Positions 1-5,403 of a DNA stretch of 8,289 nt are shown piece after piece. Numbering within the stretch: position 1 is the first letter of the stretch; every line of letters begins with the position of its first letter. The translations under genes were made by a program, and so were the position numbers. The notes beneath the pieces are model-generated. The model was not told where the DNA came from, searched no databases, and worked only from the letters and a program-made list of their open reading frames with translations. Source of the stretch: Bacteroidales bacterium (GTDB lineage Bacteria > Bacteroidota > Bacteroidia > Bacteroidales > VadinHA17); the NCBI GenBank assembly GCA_003501665.1, contig DNOQ01000243.1, positions 1 through 8,289 of the forward strand. The letters are read 5' to 3'.

Positions 1-1201
1 CAAAAGAGCAACCTTCATCAAAAAGGAACTCTCTGAAAAAGAGTATAACGGGGAACTGGAAAAAATTCACGAAAGACTTCTTCCACTTATAAAAATATGT
101 CAGGAAAATAATACAGTCATCCGGATCGGGATCAATCACGGATCATTATCCGACCGCATTATGACACGTTATGGTAACACTCCGGAAGGTATGGTACAAT
201 CGTCTCTCGAATTCATATATATTTTCCGTTCCGAGAATTTCAATAATCTCGTTTTATCAGTCAAATCGTCCGATACAAGGATTTTGGTTGAAGCCAACCG
301 GTTGCTGGTAAAAAGGATGCAGGAAAATGATTTCGCTTATCCCATTCATCTGGGAGTAACCGAGGCTGGCGAAGGGGAAGACGGAAGGGTAAGATCTTCG
401 GCAGGTATCGGAACACTGCTTTCGGAAGGTATCGGAGATACAATAAGAGTTTCACTCTCGGAAGATCCGGAAAAAGAGATCCCTGTGGCTAAGGAGATAG
501 TGAATTTCCTGTGCGGACCGAGGGGACGGATCAAAAACCCCGTTCCCCGCCAGGAATTTAAACCCGGGCAAACATTGTACAAACCCGAAGTTATAACATA
601 TAATGACGGCCGCTATCTTAAAGAAGACAATACCCCCTTCAAAGGGAAGATGCTGATCTTTAATTTTAACACACCTCCTTTGCTTTCGGAAAAACGCGAA
701 AGCAGGGATTTCCTCAATCCCATATTCGATGAAGATGATCCTGTAAAGCTTTCCATTGATGCTGCCGCCATTCTGGGACGTTATTTCATCCTGAAACAGG
801 CCGAAGGTATCTGTATCACAAACAGGGGTAAGGTACAGGGAGAATCCCTCAGAGAACTTGCATTTTCCATACTTCAGGCCACTGAAGCGAGGATTATCCG
901 CAACCGGTATATCTCCTGCCCGACCTGCGGAAGAACAAAATTCAATCTACAGGAAGCTGTTCAGAAGGTAAAAAAAGCAACACGACATCTCACCGGTCTG
1001 AAGATTGCGATAATGGGTTGTATCGTAAACGGACCCGGCGAAATGGAGGGTTCAGATTATGGTTATGTCGGGGCCGCTGAAGGTAAGGTGCATATTTACA
1101 GGGGAATGGTACCTGTTTATAAAAATGTTCCTGAGGAGGAAGCTGTGGCGAAGCTGTTGGGTATAATCGAGGAAGATCTCGCGAAGCATTCTGCATTCTG
1201 A
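1..1201 (+). CDS. ispG: IspG (GcpE), 4-hydroxy-3-methylbut-2-enyl diphosphate synthase, 3' part
   Basis: This is the penultimate enzyme of the MEP isoprenoid pathway. It reductively opens methylerythritol cyclodiphosphate to HMBPP using a [4Fe-4S] cluster in the cytoplasm. The reading frame is open from base 2 with no start, so the 5' end lies outside the window; 399 C-terminal residues are visible. The end of the TIM barrel is clear: RIGINHGSLSDRIM at visible residues 41-54, then HLGVTEAGEGEDG and LLSEGIGDTIRVSLSEDP (about 116-155). The cluster domain follows, with CPTCGR (Cys306, Cys309) and MGCIVNGPGE (Cys340, Glu347), matching the three Cys plus one Glu ligand set known for the family. 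Between barrel and cluster domain lies an insert of about 130 residues (170-300) that short enterobacterial IspG lacks; this is the large form known in Bacteroidota, chlamydiae and plants. The gene converges on rnr. Identification is firm; only the start is missing. Confidence 0.97.
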   Translation, partial: KRATFIKKELSEKEYNGELEKIHERLLPLIKICQENNTVIRIGINHGSLSDRIMTRYGNTPEGMVQSSLEFIYIFRSENFNNLVLSVKSSDTRILVEANRLLVKRMQENDFAYPIHLGVTEAGEGEDGRVRSSAGIGTLLSEGIGDTIRVSLSEDPEKEIPVAKEIVNFLCGPRGRIKNPVPRQEFKPGQTLYKPEVITYNDGRYLKEDNTPFKGKMLIFNFNTPPLLSEKRESRDFLNPIFDEDDPVKLSIDAAAILGRYFILKQAEGICITNRGKVQGESLRELAFSILQATEARIIRNRYISCPTCGRTKFNLQEAVQKVKKATRHLTGLKIAIMGCIVNGPGEMEGSDYGYVGAAEGKVHIYRGMVPVYKNVPEEEAVAKLLGIIEEDLAKHSAF

Positions 1202-1225
1202 CAATCTTGCTGCTTCTCATAACGA

Positions 1226-1250
1226 ACCCCCTAAGCCTCCCGGAAGGGGT
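1226..1250. terminator. GC-rich hairpin after ispG, possible terminator
   Basis: ACCCC at 1226-1230 can pair with GGGGT at 1246-1250 around a 15-nt loop, 25 bases after the ispG stop. No clear U-run follows on either strand, so a classical intrinsic terminator is not proven. The position between two convergent genes fits a bidirectional stop signal or a copy of a dispersed intergenic hairpin repeat. Confidence 0.4.
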
Positions 1251-1282
1251 GTTTCGACATCCTGCAGCTTGTAACGACTCCC

Positions 1283-1301
1283 GCCCCGCCTGAAAGGGGG
1301 C
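1283..1301. terminator. GC-rich hairpin touching the rnr stop codon
   Basis: GCCCC at 1283-1287 pairs with GGGGC at 1297-1301 around a 9-nt loop. The last base of the stem is the final base of the rnr stop codon (TAG on the - strand). It is the second of two similar C-rich/G-rich hairpins in this gap. It lies just after both convergent genes, so it could protect or terminate either transcript. No U-tract is present. Confidence 0.4.
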
Positions 1302-3430
1302 TAAATCATCCTGAAATCCAATTGTTTCTTCTGAAGATCTGCTTTTACAACCTCTATTTTAACCTTATCCCCCAGTGTATAAACCTTTCCTGTTGACCGG
1401 CCCCTCAGGCAGTAATTATCTTCATCATATTCATAATAATCATCACCCAGCTCCCTTATATTGATCATCCCTTCACACTGGTTCTCGATTATTTCAACAT
1501 AAATACCCCATTCAGTGACGCCTGAAATAACCCCTTCATACCTTCTGCCTGTCTTGTCACTCATGAATTCGACCTGTTTATACTTAATGGATGCCCTTTC
1601 GGCCTCAGCTGCAAGACGTTCCATTTTTGAAGAGTGCTCACTGAACTTTTCATATTTCTCCTTTCCCCCGGGAATTTCATTATTCAGATATGAAGTCAGC
1701 AACCTGTGTACCATCATATCGGGATATCTTCGTATGGGTGATGTAAAATGAGTGTAGTACCTGAATGCAAGCCCGTAATGACCTATATTATCAGTTGAAT
1801 AAACAGCTTTGGCCATTGCTCTAAGCGCCAACGTTTCAATAATATTCTGCTCCTTCTTCCCCGAAACTGAATTCAGAAGCCGGTTCATGGCTTTCGGAAG
1901 AGGAGTGGCGCCATCACCATCCAGCTTATAACCAAACCGTTTTATAAAATGACTGAAATTTGTGATCTTCTCGGGATCTGGTTTATCGTGGATCCTGTAG
2001 ACAAATGTCTTTCCCCTGAGCTTTTTACCGACATACTCAGCAACTCTTCTGTTTGCAAGAAGCATGAATTCCTCAATAAGCTGGTTGGCTGTTCCCATCT
2101 CACGGAATTTAATTGCCAGAGGCTTACCGCTTTCATCCAGATCAAATTTCAATTCAACCTTTTCAAATGCAAAAGAACCTGCTGAAAACCTTCTTTTTCT
2201 GAGTTGCTGTGCAAGGGAATGAAGTTCCAGAACCTGATCTTTCATCGGTCCGGCTTCCGAATCGATTACATGCTGGGCTTCGGCATAGGAAAATTGTTTA
2301 TCGGAATTAATTATCGTCCTTCCAAACCATTCCTGAATCACTTCGGCTTTATCATTCAGCTCAAAAACAGCTGAAAAAGTCAGTTTGTCCTCTCCGGGAT
2401 TGAGTGAGCATATATGATTTGAAAGCCTCTCGGGAAGCATCGGAACCACCCGGTCGACAAGATATACCGATGTTGCCCTCTGTTTTGCCTCATCTTCGGT
2501 AAGGGAGCCGGGTTTGACATAAAAAGTTACATCAGCAATATGAACACCCACCTCCCAGTTGCCGTTTCCGAGCTTCTGCAGCGAAAGGGCATCATCAAAA
2601 TCGCGGGCATCGGCCGGATCTATGGTAAATGTGGGAACAGAACGAAAGTCACGTCGTGATTTAGTATCCGCCGGCTTTATTTCAACAGGAATCTTTTCGG
2701 CATCCTTATTAACGTCCGGAGGGAAATGATACGGAAGCTGAAATTCTGCAAGAATTGCATGCATCTCCGTTTCGTGAAGTCCCGGTTCTCCCAGTACATC
2801 CGTTATTTCAGCCACCGGGTTCTTTGATTTGGGATCCCAGTCAATGACCCTGGCAACAGCTTTCTGTCCCTGTCCGGCCCCATTCAGTTTTGATAAAGGA
2901 ATGAAAAGGTCAAAAGGCATATTCTTATTGTCGGGAATAAGAAATGCAAAACCCGGCATCAGCTCAATTGTACCCACGAATGAGCTGCGCCACCTTTCAA
3001 TGATCTCCACCACCTCGCCCTCTGGCCTTGCTCCTTTTCTGCGGGCATAGAGCCACACCTTCACCTTGTCGCCGTGAAGAGCAGTTTTCAGATTCCTTGC
3101 AGAAACAAAAATATCTTCTTTAATATCATCCCCCGTCACAAATCCATACCCCATCCTGGTCAGATCAACAGTACCGGTTACATAGGCATGAATAATTTTA
3201 GCTTTGTATTTCCCCTGATAAACTTCTTCAATAACATCCTGCTTTTTCAGATTCCTCAATATTTCCGGAATCATCTGTTTTTCTTCAGGATCGGTTAAAT
3301 TAAGCCGCTTGGCGATCTGTTTATTATTGAAATTTTGTTTCGGATTTCGCGATAAAACTGACAGTATCTGTTCTTTTACCTGTTCCCCGGAAACCCCGGA
3401 TCTCTTCCTCCCCTTCCCCTTTCTGCTCAT
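1301..3430 (-). CDS. rnr: Ribonuclease R, 3'-5' exoribonuclease (RNB family)
   Basis: RNase R is a processive, Mg2+-dependent 3'-5' exoribonuclease that degrades structured RNA and takes part in mRNA turnover and RNA quality control in the cytoplasm. The 709 residues show the expected order: a basic N-terminus (MSRKGKGRKR), a winged-helix region (about 15-75), cold-shock OB domains (about 80-145 and 150-212), the RNB catalytic domain (about 258-580) and a C-terminal S1 domain (629-709, starting RRYEGVISGVTEWGIYVEI). The catalytic acidic cluster TIDPADARDFDDA gives Asp271, Asp277, Asp279 and Asp280. The motif HYGLAFRYYTHFTSPIRRYP (551-570) is the late RNB signature. The protein stops right after S1, without the Lys-rich tail of the enterobacterial enzyme, so the basic charge sits at the N-terminus instead. 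The ATG at 3430 is chosen because it starts the basic segment and lies shortly after a -7-like element. No Shine-Dalgarno is visible. It is convergent with ispG and divergent from the PqqD-like gene. Confidence 0.97.
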   Translation of the reverse strand: MSRKGKGRKRSGVSGEQVKEQILSVLSRNPKQNFNNKQIAKRLNLTDPEEKQMIPEILRNLKKQDVIEEVYQGKYKAKIIHAYVTGTVDLTRMGYGFVTGDDIKEDIFVSARNLKTALHGDKVKVWLYARRKGARPEGEVVEIIERWRSSFVGTIELMPGFAFLIPDNKNMPFDLFIPLSKLNGAGQGQKAVARVIDWDPKSKNPVAEITDVLGEPGLHETEMHAILAEFQLPYHFPPDVNKDAEKIPVEIKPADTKSRRDFRSVPTFTIDPADARDFDDALSLQKLGNGNWEVGVHIADVTFYVKPGSLTEDEAKQRATSVYLVDRVVPMLPERLSNHICSLNPGEDKLTFSAVFELNDKAEVIQEWFGRTIINSDKQFSYAEAQHVIDSEAGPMKDQVLELHSLAQQLRKRRFSAGSFAFEKVELKFDLDESGKPLAIKFREMGTANQLIEEFMLLANRRVAEYVGKKLRGKTFVYRIHDKPDPEKITNFSHFIKRFGYKLDGDGATPLPKAMNRLLNSVSGKKEQNIIETLALRAMAKAVYSTDNIGHYGLAFRYYTHFTSPIRRYPDMMVHRLLTSYLNNEIPGGKEKYEKFSEHSSKMERLAAEAERASIKYKQVEFMSDKTGRRYEGVISGVTEWGIYVEIIENQCEGMINIRELGDDYYEYDEDNYCLRGRSTGKVYTLGDKVKIEVVKADLQKKQLDFRMI

Positions 3431-3445
3431 AAAATCTGATTTTTG

Positions 3446-3453
3446 CGAAGGTA
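3446..3453 (-). promoter_or_regulatory. Putative -7 element for rnr
   Basis: On the - strand this reads TACCTTCG, one mismatch from the Bacteroidota -7 consensus TAnnTTTG. It lies 15 bases before the rnr ATG, which would give a very short leader. No convincing -33 TTTG at the usual distance was found, so this is a weak call. Confidence 0.35.
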
Positions 3454-3475
3454 CTAATTTGAAACATTAATTTTA

Positions 3476-3483
3476 TACATTTG
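3476..3483 (+). promoter_or_regulatory. Putative Bacteroidota-type -7 element for the PqqD-like gene
   Basis: TACATTTG is an exact match to TAnnTTTG, the -7 element used by the primary sigma factor of Bacteroidota. It ends 18 bases before the ATG at 3502, so transcription would begin within about 12 bases of the start codon. The nearest upstream TTTG (3458-3461) is only 14 bases away, shorter than the usual spacing of about 19-21, so the -33 box is not convincing. Confidence 0.45.
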
Positions 3484-3501
3484 ATATTATATAAGATTAT
3501 T

Positions 3502-3786
3502 ATGGCTGAACTGACATCTGTCCTATCCCGGTCCCCATCAATTGTTACAAGAAAAACCGGAAATGAATATGTCCTTGTACCGGTTACAAATAATATAGCC
3601 GATATGAACAGTGTTTACACCCTTAATGAAACCGGCGCTTTTATCTGGGAACAGATCGATGGTAAAAAGAACATTGAAGAGCTGATAAATGCAGTTATCG
3701 GTAAATATGAAATTGACGGTGAAACAGCAACCAGGGATGTTCTGGCCTTTATTAATAATCTGGGGCATTATCTGATAATTAATTAA
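3502..3786 (+). CDS. PqqD-like peptide-binding protein (RiPP recognition element type)
   Basis: This is a 94-residue protein of the PqqD/coenzyme PQQ synthesis D family (PF05402-like). Such proteins adopt a small winged-helix fold that binds leader peptides and presents them to modifying enzymes. The hallmark is visible: a beta-rich N-terminal half with VLVPVTNNIADMNSVYTLNE, then LNETGAFIWEQIDG (41-54), a helix with IEELINAVIGKYEID (58-72), then DVLAFINNLGHYLI (79-92). An upstream in-frame TTG at 3481 would add seven residues, but that TTG is the end of the TACATTTG promoter element, so the ATG at 3502 is preferred. The gene is divergent from rnr and lies 264 bp ahead of the kinase-like gene on the same strand. 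Neighbouring genes support a peptide-modification role. Standalone copies of this family do not by themselves reveal the peptide class. Confidence 0.85.
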   Translation: MAELTSVLSRSPSIVTRKTGNEYVLVPVTNNIADMNSVYTLNETGAFIWEQIDGKKNIEELINAVIGKYEIDGETATRDVLAFINNLGHYLIIN

Positions 3787-3810
3787 TACTTGTCTTTAAA
3801 GTGGCATTTT

Positions 3811-3923
3811 TTTGATTTAAGAACAAGGAACATCGATTAACGATTTATGAAGTTTGGCATAATCAACTGATTCTCTTTGTACTTCTAAAATCAAAAATCG
3901 TTAATCCTTGTTCGATATTCAAA
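3811..3923. repeat. 113-bp imperfect palindrome (intergenic repeat-like element)
   Basis: Nested inverted arms can be paired by eye. TTTGA (3811-3815) pairs with TCAAA (3919-3923). GAACAAGG (3821-3828) pairs with CCTTGTTC (3906-3913). ATTAACGATTT (3836-3846) pairs with AAATCGTTAAT (3895-3905). GAAGT (3849-3853) pairs with ACTTC (3881-3885). The left arm has an extra 7 bases (AACATCG, 3829-3835). All three frames on both strands carry only very short ORFs here. The sequence looks like a dispersed non-coding repeat of Bacteroidota genomes; that part is from memory and is not verified here. Confidence 0.6.
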
Positions 3924-3976
3924 CTAATTTAAAAACATCTTACTTTATGGACAGATACTAATGAAGATTTATTTTG

Positions 3977-4010
3977 CCACGAAGATACTAAGACACTAAG
4001 TTACATAAAG
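3977..4010. repeat. Degenerate 8-bp tandem repeat (CCACGAAG-type)
   Basis: Consecutive units read CCACGAAG, ATACTAAG, ACACTAAG and then a decayed TTACATAAAG. The consensus resembles the CCACGAAGACACTAAG-type intergenic repeat that I associate with many Bacteroidota genomes. It is non-coding here; the only ATG reading through it (3961) stops after 12 codons. It sits 40 bp ahead of the kinase-like gene. Confidence 0.5.
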
Positions 4011-4050
4011 AAGAATTATAAGTATACGGTAGCAGAATGCATAATAATTA

Positions 4051-4938
4051 ATGAAAAATTACAATTTAAATATCGCCGGTTATAAAATAAGGTTTGAAAA
4101 TACATCTGACAGAACAGATATCATACCTTCCGAAAGATTCAGCAAATATATTTCCACTGAAAATGAATATGATTTTCTGATAAGAGTTCATACCGGTAAA
4201 ATTATAATACCCGAAGGCGCAAAAAAAGTTTTTGATGCTCCTTATATTGAAGAGATCAACAATATCCGGATAAAAAAAAGCGATGATTTCTGGAGTGTTT
4301 TTCAGGACCGGGATGATCTGTTCATCACTTCTATCTTACCTCAATCTCCTGACAACAGCAGAGCAACACTGAAATTCTCTCTTAAGGAGAAGGAATGGGA
4401 TCTTTGGATCGACACACAGTATAGAACAATCGACCCTATGGAATACCCGCTTGACGGACTGATCCTCTATTACCTCACAGCTATTAACGGGGATATAATG
4501 ATACATGGATCAGGGGTGAACCATAACGGAACCGGATATCTGTTCAGCGGCATTTCCGGCAGGGGCAAAACAACAATGGCAAAATTTTGGGATAATTTCG
4601 GGGCAGAAATAATTCATGACGACAGGCTCATACTGAGAAAGACAGGAACCGGTTATTTCATGAATAATACTCCCGTCTATAAGAATGACGAACCACGTGA
4701 ATCGCCTGTCTCCGTTATATTCCTGATCAACCATGGCGAAGAGAATACAATGATTCCGGTAAGGGGAGCACTGGCAATAAGCATGGTTATGGCCAATTGC
4801 ATCCAGCATAACTGGAATGAGGATATTGTAAAAGGATTGCTTAAATCGGTTTCACAGATATGTACAACCATTCCCGTTTATCAGCTCTGGTTTAAACCCG
4901 ACGAAAGTATAACCGAATACCTGGTCAAAAATGAATAA
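4051..4938 (+). CDS. HPr-kinase-like P-loop kinase, probable peptide kinase
   Basis: This 295-residue protein has a C-terminal half like HPr(Ser) kinase/phosphorylase. IMIHGSG (149-154) corresponds to the conserved strand before the P-loop. GISGRGKT (167-174) is a Walker A loop with Lys173, and EIIHDDRLIL (186-195) carries the Asp190-Asp191 pair typical of HprK-type kinases. The first 140 residues form a separate domain without motifs I recognise. The C-terminus (PVYQLWFKPDESITEYL) ends the way I expect for RiPP-locus relatives. Homologues of this type in paeninodin-like lasso clusters phosphorylate a Ser of the precursor peptide (known of the family). A role on HPr is unlikely because no PTS gene is nearby. 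Its ATG at 4051 follows an AT-rich leader with no Shine-Dalgarno, and its end overlaps the next gene by 8 nt. Substrate assignment is inference. Confidence 0.82.
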   Translation: MKNYNLNIAGYKIRFENTSDRTDIIPSERFSKYISTENEYDFLIRVHTGKIIIPEGAKKVFDAPYIEEINNIRIKKSDDFWSVFQDRDDLFITSILPQSPDNSRATLKFSLKEKEWDLWIDTQYRTIDPMEYPLDGLILYYLTAINGDIMIHGSGVNHNGTGYLFSGISGRGKTTMAKFWDNFGAEIIHDDRLILRKTGTGYFMNNTPVYKNDEPRESPVSVIFLINHGEENTMIPVRGALAISMVMANCIQHNWNEDIVKGLLKSVSQICTTIPVYQLWFKPDESITEYLVKNE

Positions 4939-5389
4939 ACCCGGAAAGGATATTATGATCGTGAGGGATCTGGGCTTTTCGCTCCTTGCTGAAGGCAGAA
5001 TATTAAAAATAAAAGCCGACGGCTACAGTATGTATCCCTCAATTAAACCGGGAACAACTATCTTTATCGAGACTCTGGCAGAAAACAAAATCCTGCTCCC
5101 GGGCGAGATAATAGCATGGAAAAGGGAATCCGGATTTGTTGTTCACAGATTCGCAAGATCTGAATATAAAGGAAATGAGGTTTTTTATTATACAAGAGGG
5201 GACAGTTGTATACGGGAAGATGAACCTGTAACGAGAGATCAGATTGCAGGGAAAGTAATCCGGACTGAAGACCGGAAGGGAAGAATTAAAGAGGGAGATA
5301 AGATGATAACAAAACCCTGTAATTTTACAAACAGGATCATCGTCCGCCTTTTGCTTTTCATTCATCGATCCGGCTATTATCTATTCTGA
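4931..5389 (+). CDS. S24/S26-type serine peptidase, signal-peptidase-like
   Basis: This small 152-residue protein has the motif order of type I signal peptidases/LexA-type peptidases. GYSMYPSIKPG (31-41) holds the nucleophile Ser33, VVHRF (70-74) holds His72, and TRGDSCIREDEPV (88-100) is followed by IAGKV. The VHR box where bacterial LepB uses Lys suggests the Ser/His arrangement of the SEC11/SipW branch (known of the family; assigned here by motif only). There is no N-terminal membrane anchor. Only a weak hydrophobic stretch near the C-terminus (IIVRLLLFI, 136-144) could touch the membrane. The ATG at 4931 lies inside the end of the kinase-like gene, implying translational coupling, and the ABC exporter starts 14 bp after the stop. 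In this setting leader-peptide cleavage is a plausible role, but a general signal-peptidase-like function cannot be excluded. Confidence 0.82.
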   Translation: MNKPGKDIMIVRDLGFSLLAEGRILKIKADGYSMYPSIKPGTTIFIETLAENKILLPGEIIAWKRESGFVVHRFARSEYKGNEVFYYTRGDSCIREDEPVTRDQIAGKVIRTEDRKGRIKEGDKMITKPCNFTNRIIVRLLLFIHRSGYYLF

Positions 5390-5403
5390 AGTATCCCACC
5401 GTT

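Noticed and set aside
1515..3298. Several 67-78 codon + strand ORFs inside rnr
   Set aside because: All are shadows of the rnr frame, which has continuous domain matches over its whole length.
3481..3501. Upstream in-frame TTG start that would extend the PqqD-like protein by seven residues
   Set aside because: The TTG is the end of the TACATTTG -7 element, the added residues are not family-like, and the ATG at 3502 gives the usual family length.
3538..3768. Minus-strand ORF of 76 codons opposite the PqqD-like gene
   Set aside because: It lies fully antisense to a gene with clear family motifs and shows no recognisable features of its own.
3961..3999. Short ORF ATG-start through the 8-bp repeat as a precursor peptide
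   Set aside because: Only 12 codons, made of repeat sequence, with no core-like Gly/Asp pattern.
3977..4010. CRISPR-like array
   Set aside because: The unit is 8 bp with no spacers; it is a simple degenerate tandem repeat.
4051..4938. Canonical HPr kinase/phosphorylase (hprK)
   Set aside because: The N-terminal half does not match, no PTS genes are near, and the gene sits in an operon with peptide-locus genes.
4931..5389. Housekeeping signal peptidase I (lepB)
   Set aside because: Too short, no N-terminal membrane anchors, and a VHR box where LepB has its Lys box.
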